Under the pieces are notes generated by a model. That model ran no database searches, had not been told where the DNA came from, and was given only the letters and a program-made list of their open reading frames with translations. Of a DNA stretch of 64,000 nucleotides, positions 35,062 through 47,510 are shown one piece after another. Numbering within the stretch: the stretch's first letter is position 1; the number at the start of each line of letters is the position of its first letter. The DNA is from Argentina anserina (Eukaryota; Streptophyta; Magnoliopsida; Rosales; Rosaceae): positions 13,899,395 to 13,963,394 of the forward strand of contig NC_065878.1 of the NCBI RefSeq assembly GCF_933775445.1, in the 5' to 3' direction. A program made the translations under genes and the position numbers.

Positions 35062-38000
35062 ATGGCCTCAAGCTCCAACACAGCCTCTGCTGCATCACTT
35101 CCTTCATGGTCTCGTTGTTGGAAGTATGATGTGTTTTTGAGTTTCAGGGGTGTAGATACTCGGAAGGGTATTACATTTGAATTATTTGATCGTTTGCAGA
35201 ACAAAAGAGGAATCAAAACATTCATGGATGACCAAGACCTTCAAGCAGGGGCTCCGATTTCCCCGACTCTCTTAGCAGCAATAGAAGAATCAAGGTTTGC
35301 GATTGTTGTTTTCTCCCAGAACTATGCTTCTTCTACTTGGTGTTTGGAGGAACTTGTAAAGATTTGTGAATGCATGAAGGAGGAAAACAGAATTCTTCCA
35401 CTTTTTTATCATGTTGAACCTACTGACATTCGATATCAAAAAAAAGTTTCGACGAAGCTTTCACTAAGCATAGAAACTCTAACCGACACGAATCTGAGAA
35501 GATGCAGCAGTGGAGAGATGCTTTAGCAAAAGTGGCAAATTTTTCTGGGTGGCATACACAGAATTATAGGTAAGCATCAACAAACAATGTTCAGTAGCAA
35601 GAGTTCATATTGCATCTTTTGAATTTATCATTAGATTTCCTGATGGATATTTGACCATTATATTTCCTTGTAGGACTGAAAGAGAACTTGCCGATGCCAT
35701 TGTGGACTTTGTGTGCACTATAGTACAACCAGTTGAAATCAACATTGGAGATTTTGAAGCATTTGAAGCAACAATGGAAGCCATGGACAAGGTTATGAAA
35801 GCACTAAAGGATGACCAGGTCTCAACTGTCGGGGTGTATGGAATGGGAGGGGTTGGGAAGACCACCATGGTCAAACATGTGGGTGATCCAGAGCCCTGAC
35901 TTGACAGAAATTCAGCAAACATTGGCAGAGCTGCTGGGGATCGATTTACAAGGGAAGTCACAAAGTGGAAGAGCCTCTAGATTGAACAAAGAGATAATGA
36001 GGAAAAACAAAATTCTTATAATCTTGGATGACATTTGGGAGAGAATAGAATTGTCAAGCATAGGGATTCCCAGCTACAAGGAACTTCACAAGTGCAATTT
36101 CAAAGTCCTACTGACAACAAGGATACAGAATGTTTGTCATGCCATGGACTGCCAAGAAAAGATCATCCTCAATGTCCTCTCGGAAGAGGATTCTTGGACT
36201 TTATTTATGAGAAATGCAAGGTCTTTCGAAACGACCATTTTCAGGGATGTAGCAAGGAAGGTAGCTAAAGAATGTTGTGGTCTACCAATTGCATTGATAG
36301 CTGTTGCAAGGGCACTCGGAGATAAAGATCTGAGGGAATGGAAAAAGGCAGCTCAAAGACTAAACAAGTCTCAAACTGCCAACCTTGATGACAAGGGTGA
36401 TGCATCCCAATGTATAAAGCTAAGCTATGATTACTTGAAAGATGAGGATTGCAAGTCATGCTTCTTGGTTTGTAGCCTGTTCCCTGAAGACTATGATATC
36501 CCAATAGAAGACTTGTTCAGGTATGCAGTCGGAAAAGGTGTGTTTCGTGATGCTGACACGATCGAAGAAGGTAGAGAAACACTACATATGATCGTCACAT
36601 ACCTTAAGAATTCAAGCTTGCTTTTGGATAGTGACAAAGAACTATGTGTAAGAATGCATGATGTCGTTCGGGATACGATCATGAAAATTGCACTATCTGA
36701 AGATGGCCATGGGTTTTTTGTAAAAGCTGGCTGCGGTTTAGAGGATTGGCCACGTCAATTACATGAAGGCTACTCTGCAGTGTCACTAATGGGGAATGAA
36801 ATCCGCACACTACCAGAAGAGTTGGTATGTCCTAAACTCCAGGTTTTATTACTACAAGATAATTGCAATATAGAAAAGTTCCCAGAGACCTTTTTCCAAA
36901 GTTCCAATGATTTAAGGGTCCTAAATCTTAGCAACACTCATATTATTACTACCTCAATCATTCTGTCTTTTAGCCAACCTCCATGTTTTGCATTTAGATG
37001 ATTTGAAGATCATAACCGACATTTCCATGCTCGGAAAATTGACAAAACTCGAGATCCTTAGCATGAGAGAATCAAACTTGGAGGCACTCCCAAAAGAAAT
37101 AGGAGATTTGACCAATCTGAGGATGCTGGATTTGACAGGCGGACAAATTGTCACAATTCCATCAAAATTGTTTCGGAAAATGCATAAACTAGAAGAATTG
37201 TACATGGAATGTGGGTTTTGGGACTGGGGGAGTGAAATTGAGGGAGGAGAAGGAGAAACTAATGCTGGCTTTGATGAGTTGACTAGCTTGCCATGTTTAA
37301 GAGTTTTGAAGGTTTGGATCTCCCATTCAAATTGTATCCCAAAAACTGTTGAGCTCAACCCGAATTGGATTCAGTTTGATATTTGTATTGGAAGAGACGA
37401 CGAAATTGTGGTCTCTCAATATTGTTATAATTCAGTATGCTTGACTCTTGACACATCCCTCAGCACATTACCGGATTGGTTCGTCTTCGTGGTGATAAAC
37501 AGGGCAGAGAAGCTAGAGTGGATAGAGTGCAAGGGGTTGATTGATTATTTTGTTCAATATGAGCATGAGAGCAGGTTAGATAGACTGAAGTATCTCTCTG
37601 TCACTGGTTGTGATGAGAACTCAAAAGAGTGGAAGAACTCAACAACGTGGTTTCCAAGAAAACCTGTGTTTGAGAACTTGGAAGACTTGCATCTCAGTCG
37701 AGTAGATTTCATGAAAGAGTTGTGTCTTGGTGATTTACCACAGGGCTCTCTATTTGGTCTGAAGTTACTTGAGGTTGACTCTTGTTGTAACTGGGGGAAC
37801 ATACTTTTGCCATCAAAATTGTTGCAGAGAGTGCCAAATCTGGAAACACTAATTTGTAATGATGTTGATGGAATGGAATATGTATTTGGATGTGAAGGAT
37901 TCAAGCCAGAAAAATCAAAACTGAGAGACTTGTCATTTGTGGGTTTAGATGCAGTGCGAAGCATATGTAATGGTCCTGCTCCACATGCAATGTTCCAAAC

Positions 38001-38403
38001 ACTTAAAATTTTGTCCATTGAACGATGCAGCTTTGTGGGAAGCCTTTTCTCCTATGAGGTAGCTCAGTATCTTTATCAATTGGAAGACCTGAAAGTTGCC
38101 TTTTGCCCTTCTTTGGAAAGAGTAATCGAAGCAAACAAGGAAACGATGAACCAGAAGAGGACTGTTTTTCCAAAATTGAAGAACTTAGCCTTGATGAGAC
38201 TTCCTAAGCTGTACAGTGGAGGTGCTACTATTGACTTTGAGTGTCCTTTACTGGAATGCTTGTATTTGAAGGACTGCTCCCAGTTTTCATCTTCAACCTC
38301 GGCTTCTGACTTCCACAGTAGGAAAAATGTCCAGTTCAATGATGAGCAGCACTACCTGTCTCTATGGGAGAGGTATGCCTTTATCACACGTTACTTCAGT
38401 TAA
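35062..38403 (+). pseudogene. TIR domain joined to CC-type NB-ARC-LRR resistance protein
   Basis: Exon 1 (35062-35569) encodes a TIR domain: YDVFLSFRGVDTRKG, then SSTWCLEEL with the conserved catalytic Glu, then LPLFYHVEPTDIR. Exon 2 from 35674 joins in phase and gives the P-loop GMGGVGKTT, LIILDDIW, FKVLLTTR, CCGLPIA, CFLVCSLFPEDYDI and MHDVVRD, then leucine-rich repeats. The Trp ending kinase-2 and the CFL..CSLFPED box mark the non-TIR (CNL) class, so the N-terminal TIR is unexpected. There are three lesions: an A-run at 35438-35445 one base short, a deletion just after VKHVG near 35880 removing RNBS-A, and a frameshift near 36945 in the first LRRs. The reading ends near a possible donor (GAGAG, then GTATGC) at 38372. 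NLRs act as intracellular immune receptors; this copy is probably dead. Confidence 0.87.
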
Positions 38404-39259
38404 ACTCGAATCAATTTTTGCTCCTAAGAAAGGGGACCTCCTCTTTCTGCAAAACCACACCCCTCCTCTTTTTTTGTAGTTAATTTAGAATTCTCCCTCC
38501 TCACTGTGATGTTATCATTGTTAAGACTCATAACTAAAAGTAGTGTGACGCGCCAACCTATTCATGATGCTTCATTAGCAATCTTCAATGCCATTACTCG
38601 TTCTACAAAGCCTACTATTTAGCTAAATATGGAGAAAGACCCTCCTACGCTAAAGATATATAAGAAAATATTTCATTCTTACAATGAATTTAATGGGAGT
38701 TATGTGGATTGATTCAATTAACTTACGGACACCTTAGATATTTTATGGTGTTGGTTACGTGTTATATCATTATCCACTACTTAATGCTGCTTATGCTATA
38801 GAATCAAAACACCTAGTCCGGGTTTAATTTCCGTAGGTGGCGATGATTTGGAGCATATTATATATTGGATCTTTGATGGGCTTCATATCCCAATATAACA
38901 ACCCGATCAGTCTTACAATAGTTGACTATGTTGATAATCTTGATATTTGGTCATGCTCTCCAAACTTTCATATCAAGGGTTATTCAATTTTTTGCATGCA
39001 CCGTTACTTATTCAACTATGCCCACCATCATTGAATTTTTTCACAAAAAAGTAGTCAATATGTGCGAGAATTGACTAGCACTTGCAATACTTGAGCTCGG
39101 CAAGATTGAAGCGGATCTACAATCTTTAAGCTAAGTTAGATGTGTCATATTACGCTGCCATAGCGCACAATGATGGGTCATTTGGTTAGTTTAACATATG
39201 AATAAGTATTTGTGTTGGATATGAACTTCCAACTATATTCGCTAATGTTAGTAATCTTG
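38404..39259 (+). other. Decayed sequence after the NLR, probably retrotransposon
   Basis: Frames are full of stops. Short islands could be old copia sequence, but I cannot assign them. No host exon is recognised. Confidence 0.4.
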
Positions 39260-40644
39260 AGAGGTGATCTCATTTTCTGTTATAGTTACAGATTGTCACT
39301 TTGATGAGAGTCTTCCCGTCGTTAGGAGGAGGTAAGAACAAAGGTGTTCATGTGGAACGACTTGGAATTGTCGTGGTTTGTCCCCACTGTGTCTCATCAT
39401 GATCCCCAAATCTCAATTAAAGTGACGAGATCATATAACAACAATCTTCAAGGGTTAATGTCTCAGTAAGAAGACAAGGCGCTACCCAAAATTGGGCAAC
39501 CAAGAAAGAAGTTGCCATTGCGCCGCCGCCATGGGATGGTGGCACGGCGACGCCATAAACATGGCAACATAGCTTCATAGGCCGTGGCTCCTCAAGGAAC
39601 GTAGGAGGCCACCTAGTTCGAACCCGCTCAAGGGAGATAGCAAGTATGGCACAAACTTGATCCTTTGATCAAAAGATACTCATCCGTCTCATGAGAATTT
39701 CTGGATTATCATTATCATTAGGAGACGCCTCAATGACATAGCTTATCCATATAGAGATCTCTACAAAGAAATTATACTAGTGTACATGAGGACGTGGGAT
39801 AATGAGTTAGACATCGAACTATATATCATTGAAAATATCAACGTAGTAACTTTGGACTACATGGAAAGTAATGATGCAGCTTAAACAAAGAGATATGTCT
39901 CTACATAACCGAAGTCATCGCTACAATAATAAATCCGATTGGATTTGTTAGAAAGAGTAGTGAGACATAGAGTTTAGACTCATGATGAGTTATCACTTAC
40001 CTTATGGCACAACATCTCTCACGAAACGCCTTGGAATCAACTATGATGAGATTTGCTCTCGTAAATGGATGTCATTGCATTCCATTGCCTTGTTAGTTAG
40101 GCACTTTCCAAAAAACTAACCAAGCAGCTTTGGAATGTGGTCATTACACATTTCTATAGGATCGAAATCAAGAGATATGAATGAAGGTTCCTAAACGAAA
40201 TTCATTCACCCAAATCAAGTAGCTCTAGACCACAACATGCGTTTGCAAAAGAGTTTTGAAATGATCACTAAGTGACATCTTGATTAGGAAGAGATATGGT
40301 AAATTATGCCCCTACATGTTTATTCCGAATTAACATATACATTGTACTATGTATCGAAAATCCGAGGTTAAGAATGAAAAAGGTTTGGGAAAGACATGGT
40401 CTCGAAATGTAGTCGAGGATTGTAATATTGGTGATTATTCATCAATCGGCTTAGGCACTCTAAAGGTATAACTGAGGCCTACATATACTCCGATGATCAA
40501 TCAAAGTCTTTACTCTAAAGAGAGATCTATTTCATCAAAGGAAAAGATGACGAGTGTTAGGATTACAAATTCTCTATATAAGTACACTAGCGCATTGTAG
40601 TACTTATCGAGATATAAGACTTGACTGCTCATTCATTGAGCTAA
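39260..40644 (+). mobile_element. Degenerate Ty1/copia pol remnant, left part
   Basis: Broken translations match the usual copia layout in order. CHFDES followed by a GG-rich segment and a PTVSHHDPQ-like stretch marks the end of integrase. Then come the spacer with a DNELDIELYIIENINVVTLDYMESNDA-like run, and reverse-transcriptase traces (MKVP, CPYMFIPN, HIHC). Last is a TPM..QSLY segment before 40600. Many stops and frameshifts show that it is old. It is cut at 40644 by the TAA-flanked transposon and resumes at 44189. Confidence 0.7.
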
Positions 40645-42528
40645 TGGCACGTTTACTTACCCGGAATAGAATTAATATGGAATATGAATCGAAAGGAATG
40701 AGAGAGAGAATTGAATAATACGGAGGAATATGAAAGAAACTAGTTACGATTGTTGTTGTTTACTTGCAATAAGGAATAATAATTAAATTTTAATTAATTA
40801 CTAAAATAGCCTTTTTACAAATCGGATAAAACTTTCTCTTTAGTATTTCCTTTGCAACACTTGGTCAAAATATGCAACATATATGTAACGTTGGAAATTT
40901 ATAAAATCAGTGCAATTACTTTGGTTCTGCCCACTTGATCAGTACATATCAGAATCTAATCAGAAAACAGTAGCACAATATAATACATGAGCACACACTA
41001 TAATACATGAACTCTCCAATTGAACAAAATTAGCAGCTGCCTATTGGAGTTTCCACAAAGAAATACTCCACTGTGATGCATTTTATCAAGATTTCACCCA
41101 AAAGTTAGTTCCAACTGCAATGAAGATGTCATGTCATCAGTAAGATGCAAACAGTGAGTCCATCTTCTGTTTTCCCACTTCTTCACCGGTTGATAATCAT
41201 GATGATGATGCTCCTTGGTCTTCTTCCCTGTTATCATGGGATCATATGTTAATTGAAAGTAGTTATTTGGACAAAATGATATAATTTTAGGAGACTATAA
41301 ATTAGACTATAAATTATATCATATTGCAAGATCAGACAATTTAATGTTGAATGCTTCACATTTGATTAACTAAATATAGAGCCAAATGCAAGATAACAAA
41401 CATCAAATGAAAAAGAAATTAAGTATGTCATTTTATAGCTAGGCTAATTAAGCAGATGCTTATTAAGGTACTATGTATTGTCTACATGCAAAACCAAACA
41501 CACAATTGAGATATTCAATTCAGAGACACAGATGCAATCTCGCGGCTGGCATTGTGATTCGGAGGCGATACTGGTGAGCATGAACTTCCAAGCTTGGTCT
41601 TTTTCCAGATCTCCAGCTCCATATCAAATTCACTTATTTTACATGAGAGTATTAAGAGACATGTAACCCACTACTTATTGTCAATTCCTTAACAACATGA
41701 TTGAGGCATTGACTCGATATTATTCTATATCTTCCATCTGCTCTATTGGGAGTAATAAACCATATAAGTGTTTTGAATCAGGGATCAACATATAAACTAT
41801 AACATGAAGATGTTAGTTTGGACTTCACTAATAAGTTCATATATAATAAATCTCCTTATGAAGTATAAAATGAGGGCATTGAATATTCTTGATGCATCAT
41901 TTTCCAAAGTACTGGCAGAAGTTTACCATCTCTTTTTCTTCTATCTGCCATGATAGGACTTTTATGTTTGATAAAAATGCGATTGCAGTGCACTGAAACA
42001 TGGACTATTGATGAAGACCAAGGAAAAACAATTATATATGGGAACAAAGATCTGAGAGTAATTCTTTGATGTAAATCTAGTAAAGCTAATTACAACATCT
42101 CAAAGAAGATCTCATCTATGACTAATCTAGTGACAGTAAGTTAAACTAACTCACTTAATATAGCACACATGTGAACCTTAGACTATCTGAAGTGCAACTA
42201 GAGGAACAAAACCAGCATACACCATAGAATTCTTGAAAATTATGAATGACACCATCAATCTCCTTTTGTCTACATGCCAAACCATTATAATGATTGAATT
42301 AAACTTACAAATTACATAAAGCAATTGGTTAGCAGAAGATTGCAAAATCTAATGTATCTGCATAATCAAAACAGAAAGTGAAATATGAAGATGAGCCAAA
42401 ACAGATATTGCAATTTGATCAGCACCTCATACACTGAATTTGAGCCCAGTTTCTTCCAAACACCGTCTCTGTCTATTTTAGTCTATCTATGAATATGAAC
42501 ATATTTCCTTAAACTCAAAGCTAGTTAC

Positions 42529-43177
42529 TAGAGGTGGCAAATGGGCTCAAAAACCAGAGCCCGGCCCGGACCCGGCACGTTAAAATTTGGCCCGGCACAG
42601 CCCGAGTCCATTAGCAGCCCATCCCGAACCCGTTATTGTAATGGGTCGGGCCTGACCGAGATATTTGGGCTCATAGGCCCGGCACGACCCGAGCACGATA
42701 AATTCATGGGCCGGCCCGTTAAACACATAATTTTATATTATTTCTATCAATATTTAAACAATTATATATATTAAACTTGAATATTATACTTTTTAAATTA
42801 AAATGTATTGATTATTTCATTATTTTGACTACAATATTATCAAAATAGTGAATAAAACGTCATTATTTAGAGATATGTAACGTTTTAAAAATAAAATTAT
42901 GAATTGTGTTGTAGTATTTTATTTATTTTACTACTCTAAATAGTTATATAAAACAAATATTCAAAGTACATAATATTTTTTATTTTAATTGTGTCATATA
43001 ATGCTAATGGGCGGGCTGGCCCGACATGAGCTTGGGCCGTGGGCCGGACCGGGTTTAATATTTAAGCAAATGGCCCGGCCCGAGCCCGACACAATAAATA
43101 AATGGGACGGCCCGAGCACAGTTTGGCCCGTTTAAAATGGACCGGCCCGGCCCAGCCCAGCCCTTTTGCCACCTCTA
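42529..43177. mobile_element. hAT-type MITE (649 bp) nested in the TAA-flanked element
   Basis: Terminal repeats TAGAGGTGGCAAA / TTTTGCCACCTCTA and the 8-bp target CTAGTTAC on both sides (42521-42528 and 43178-43185) identify it. The ends are dense in GGCCCGGCCC-type subterminal repeats, and the middle is AT-rich without coding capacity. Confidence 0.93.
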
Positions 43178-43626
43178 CTAGTTACCAATAAAATTGCAAA
43201 TTATTTTCTTTGATTTTGTCAAAATAGTCGCTTTTAACTGGAATTTGATATCAAATTCGTCTGTCATCCAAGAAATTGAGGTTGAGATTATGAAATCAAT
43301 ATCGGAAATCCAAATCAACACCACAACAGATCAAATAATTCAAAAAGAATAGAAAACACCCAAAATGATAAAAATGCAGATACTATGAAAATTCAGCAAA
43401 ACCCTTAAACCCACAAAATTTCATACCCAATTCAAAAGGATAGACCAAAATGAGAGCATAATTACACACAAATGCACAAGACTCTCGAGAACAAAGATAA
43501 AAGCATTGATCTTTTACTAAAAACTAAACCAATTGAGCCTGAATTTAAACTTGGAAATTTAACCCTGCAGTAACATAAATGAGAGAGTAAATTGAACAGG
43601 ATCAGATTAAAGAAGTGATCTTACAG

Positions 43627-43960
43627 CCTGTTGAGATCCAACATATTAGTTACAGCAGTAGGAAAAGGCCCAACAATCGAGACAACATAAACCTCCCTGC
43701 AAAATTTGAACTAAAATCAAACCCTACAACACTCTTTAGTAATCAAATCGAATCGAAATAATTGAATGATTGCTTACAACTCAGTGACGACTCAGTAGTC
43801 GCCTTGAGCGGAGCAAGTGATACCAGACTAGGGAGGGAGGTCCCGTCGCCGCAGGGATCGTCTCCGAAAAGGCCTTGACATCAAAGAACAAAGGATGAGA
43901 TCGAACCTAGCAGCAGCAGCAACGTTCTTCGTTTCTTCGTTTCACGTTCTTCTTTCGTTA
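43627..43960 (-). other. Exon-like segments inside the transposon
   Basis: On the minus strand, an apparent 5' exon (FDVKAFSETIPAATGPPSLV... before a GTAAGC donor near 43780) is followed by an intron ending TTTTGCAG. A second segment reading REVYVVSIVGPFPTAVTNM (about 43697-43627) follows. Frames do not obviously join. I do not recognise the gene. It could be transduplicated host sequence or chance. Confidence 0.35.
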
Positions 43961-44188
43961 AGAATGAGAGATCGCTGCTGAGACATCAGTTGGGTAAGGA
44001 TATTTTTGAAAGAAATTTCCATTCCGACCTCCCCCTTAGTATTACAATTCTAAGTCTCTTCCGGAATTCATTCCGGGTTTTGGAGTTGGGCCCCACCACG
44101 AATTCCATTCCTCTTGGCAATTAAACGCCAGAATGGAATTGATTCCGGCGGAATACAACTCCATTCCGGGTAAGTAAACATGCCATAA

Positions 44189-45116
44189 GTGTTGCTCGGA
44201 GCTACGTAATGCCTATGGAATGGCACAAAAACATCATTTTAATACCTAAGGGTATGGGCTTGTTTAATCCCTATATTGAGAAGAAAGACACAATCTATCC
44301 AGATTCGTAGGTCGACTTCAACGTGACCTACATGACATTCTACTTAATGGAAAATCATGAAATTGGTATCATTGGAAAGGTCTATGTGTCTACGTTCCAT
44401 AGAAACCAACCATTCAATCATATCTATCATATTGAGCGAGATATGGCTATTTTAGTAAAGTATGACAGTTCTGTCCGGGAACTTGCATACCAGTCAACTT
44501 CCGTTGAGATTTGTTATCTCCGAACGAACTAGATTATGAATCATATATCATTATAAAGATAACGGTTTGTTCATACCTATTTCCTAGAGAAAGATATGAC
44601 TGATTAAGCGATAGAAGGTCATGCTACGTAAGAATCTAATTTTCAGCACGAACTTAAGTTTTAAGTTTTCAAGCAGCCTTCTCCTCATGATCAAAGTGAA
44701 ACTGATCATACGACATGATTAGCTAATCATTGCCGAAGACCACATTTGAAACACATGCTAAGCATTGATGTGCTAAGGTTGATAAAGCTCCCATGATTAT
44801 ATATGAATCAGGGGGAGGTGCAGACATTCGAGGAAGTCTAGTACATTACATGTTAGTTTCAAATGTGAAGGGTGCGTTGAACTCTTTTCTCCTTCGACCA
44901 AAGTTATTTTTCACCCATAAAATTTTTGTTACTTGGCAAGGTTTTTAATGTGACAACATTGCATGCACCATTTATGTCTAAAAACGGCTCCCTTGATCAG
45001 TATAGTTATCAGGGGGGATGTAGACATCAGGGAGAGCCTACCCTACACTTGTTATCTTCGAAATGAAGATTGATGTGTTATGCTCAATATGAAAGTACCG
45101 GATAGACGAGCGGAAC
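44189..45116 (+). mobile_element. Degenerate Ty1/copia remnant, right part
   Basis: Sequence resumes after the transposon and leads to a polypurine tract and an LTR. Translations are broken; the part around 44200-44530 lies where the pol C-terminus and RNase H should be. The stretch at 44890-45100 resembles the untranslated tail of copia elements. Confidence 0.65.
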
Positions 45117-45125
45117 AAGGGGGAG
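45117..45125 (+). other. Copia polypurine tract
   Basis: AAGGGGGAG lies immediately before the LTR, the typical plus-strand primer of plant copia elements. Confidence 0.75.
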
Positions 45126-45353
45126 TGTTTTAGGAAACTCACTATATGTGTGTCTTGGTCTATTCTATATTGAATAAGGAATAAGAATTCCAAGTAGTAA
45201 TCGGTTTACTATTACTACTAGTGATAGGTTTCCTACTTTACTTATGTTATGTCCATGCAATTCTCTATATATAGAGGCTCCTATCAATGAATAAGATGAT
45301 TTTAGTTTATCTCTTCATTCTCTCTCTATATTTATTATATTTCTCCTTAAACA
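45126..45353 (+). repeat. Copia 3' LTR, 228 bp
   Basis: It starts TGTTTTAGGAAAC and ends CTCCTTAAACA, an imperfect inverted pair. It contains a TATATATAG box and a T/C-rich end. No matching 5' LTR is visible upstream, so the element is 5'-truncated. Confidence 0.75.
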
Positions 45354-45807
45354 ATGAACACCCTTCTAACATATGTTTTTTTTAAATGAGATGATATAAT
45401 TCAATAAAAAAAAAGGTAAAAACTAAAATCTGAATTGAAATAAAATAAAATAAATAATCTCATATGCAGATAACTTCTCCCTAAAAAATTGTCCACTTTT
45501 TGTGCACACAAGTAGTGGATGATGGTTACTAGTGTATATATATAAGAAATTATAAAATTAGATAAATTCCATGACTTGTTTGTGATACTGATACCAACAA
45601 CTCCACTGTAGATTTAAAAAAAAAAACTCAAAGTGGAAATTGTTAAATTCGGGTTCGACTCCCGGCAGCGAAGAACTGTCTTGCTTTCTTTTTTCTTCTT
45701 TCCTTCCTCCCCCTCAATGGGGTAAAGTTGTAAAATGAGCTCTTTTGACCTTCATGATAATTTTGACATACCATAACCTTGCATTTGTTTCACAATTGAG
45801 ATTCTCA
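45354..45807. other. Spacer between copia LTR and SINE
   Basis: AT-rich. At 45650-45664 it contains GGGTTCGACTCCCGG, which looks like a tRNA B box, but no cloverleaf can be built around it; it may be a SINE scrap. Confidence 0.5.
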
Positions 45808-46027
45808 CATCCTGGTGGTCGAGTTGGTAATAGTCTTAATGTGAGAATCTTCCGTACCTAAGTTTGAATCTTGCCAACACTACTTGAAATTTAAATAGAG
45901 GTTTATTCTTAGTGGCCAAGGGGAGAAGGCGTTTTATAATGACCCCATCAGTGCGAATTAGACTTTTAGTGTCTGGGCTTAGAAAGATTTCGAGACGTTG
46001 GACGTTAATTATATCTAGAAAAAAAAA
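45808..46027 (+). mobile_element. tRNA-derived SINE
   Basis: An RNA polymerase III A box (TGGTCGAGTTGG, 45816-45827) and a B-box-like AGTTTGAATCT about 35 bases later are followed by an unrelated body and an A9 tail (46019-46027). The layout fits a plant SINE. I could not find a clear target duplication. Confidence 0.65.
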
Positions 46028-47383
46028 TTGTAGTTCAAACAAAAAATAGAAGCATATTTTTTGAAACTTTAGTATGGGGGAAGCAAATAAGCTGGATCCA
46101 GGTTTGGTTACTTAGTACTTGAATGAATTCTATTCTTTGAGCTCATTCCAAGACATCAATTTTGTCACGACCCCGAATTTCGAATGATAAAAATTCGAAT
46201 TTGAAGCCATGAAAAACTCTAAAACAATCTCAATAAATCGAAATCATATTATCGTCCCAGCGTATCATTACTGAGTTCATAAAATATCTCATATTGATTA
46301 TTATAAAACCAATTTATAATTCAAGCATTATAACAAATGGAAATGTAAAATTCTCTCAATCCTCACTACAAAATAAAATAAAAAAACTTCGAAGTCTTTA
46401 GAGTAGTCCGTCAATTCTGCTAATCCACACCTGTAGAACTATCCCCTACACCATCGAATAGGTGCACCGGGATTACAAGCACAAACCCGATAAGCTTTGC
46501 AGCTCGTATGAGTAAAACAACAATGTAACATGCATAGTAATACAAGAGTAAATACTAAAAACATTCAATTATAAATGTACTCATGAGTCACAGGACAGCC
46601 CATCTAGTTGTCCAATAATATCTGAAAATATAAGTGCTCATGAGAAATCGGGCAACCCATCTGTTTACCCCATTACATTTATAATACGGGTACTCATGAG
46701 ACCCAGATACTCATCTGTTACCCCTCATGCAGTACACCGCCGGGCATTGGGCAACCCATCTATTACCTAATATTCCAAAAATATGGGTACTCATAAGCTG
46801 GTAACCCATCTATTACCCCTCAGGCAGTATACCGGCAGACAAACTAGAGCTCTAACTGAATTGTAACTGTCGTCCGGCCAAGGCTAGGTTCCGACATGCC
46901 AACACATCTGAAGACAGGTCCGAAGACAGAAAAATGTTTTAACATAACTCAAGTTAAAACCACGTACAATACATTTCTCAGATGTTATTCCACAAAAAGA
47001 TAGGCGGTTCATGCTTAAATAAAACAAATATCAGGGTTATAAATAAACTCATTTGAATAGGAATATGACAGTATATAATATGACAACTCATATATATGTA
47101 TCGATTTTACCATTTATACACATACACAACCCACTATATCATATACATATCATATTTCGATCTTTTAAAATAAAGCGTAATTATGAATCACCACCAAGGG
47201 TAGACTCGTCATAGTGAGATTTACTTACCTTATTTTCCTGAGCGTATTTTCCACAATACCGAAAGCAAATCCTTCACTTGATTAGTCGATCACCTAGATT
47301 GGATAAGAAGTGATTAGAAACGTTACGTAAAACCTCAAATGCCGAATCAGTTACTGATCAGCAGTTTATGGTGTTTACGTATT

Positions 47384-47510
47384 TACTGTTCACGTACGTA
47401 CTATTTACGTATTACTGTTCACGTACGTACTATTTACGTATTACTGTTCGTGTACGTACTATTTATGTATTACTGTTCATGTACGTACTTCTTACGTATT
47501 ACTGTTCTAG
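47384..47510 (+). repeat. 29-bp minisatellite in the LTR, four to five units
   Basis: TACTGTTCACGTACGTACTATTTACGTAT is repeated with small changes (GTTCGTG, GTTCATG, CTTCTTAC variants). Confidence 0.85.

Larger units (their letters stand above)
40645..44185. mobile_element. TAA-flanked TIR transposon (PIF/Harbinger-like), 3541 bp
   Basis: Ends TGGCACGTTTACTTACCCGG and CCGGGTAAGTAAACATGCCA form an inverted repeat of at least 20 bp with one mismatch. TAA sits on both sides (40642-40644 and 44186-44188). A three-base TWA target and a GGC-type terminus suggest the PIF/Harbinger superfamily. No transposase or Myb-like frame is seen, so it is non-autonomous. The interior is mostly AT-rich; minus-strand stretches near 43627-43960 look like exons with GT/AG borders, perhaps captured host sequence. 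A hAT MITE is nested at 42529-43177. Confidence 0.85.

Noticed and set aside
38404..39259. 5' LTR of the copia element
   Set aside because: No copy of TGTTTTAGGAAAC or the LTR body was found upstream of the pol remnant.
45650..45664. tRNA-like B box GGGTTCGACTCCCGG
   Set aside because: No A box or acceptor stem can be placed at a proper distance, so it is not called as a tRNA gene.
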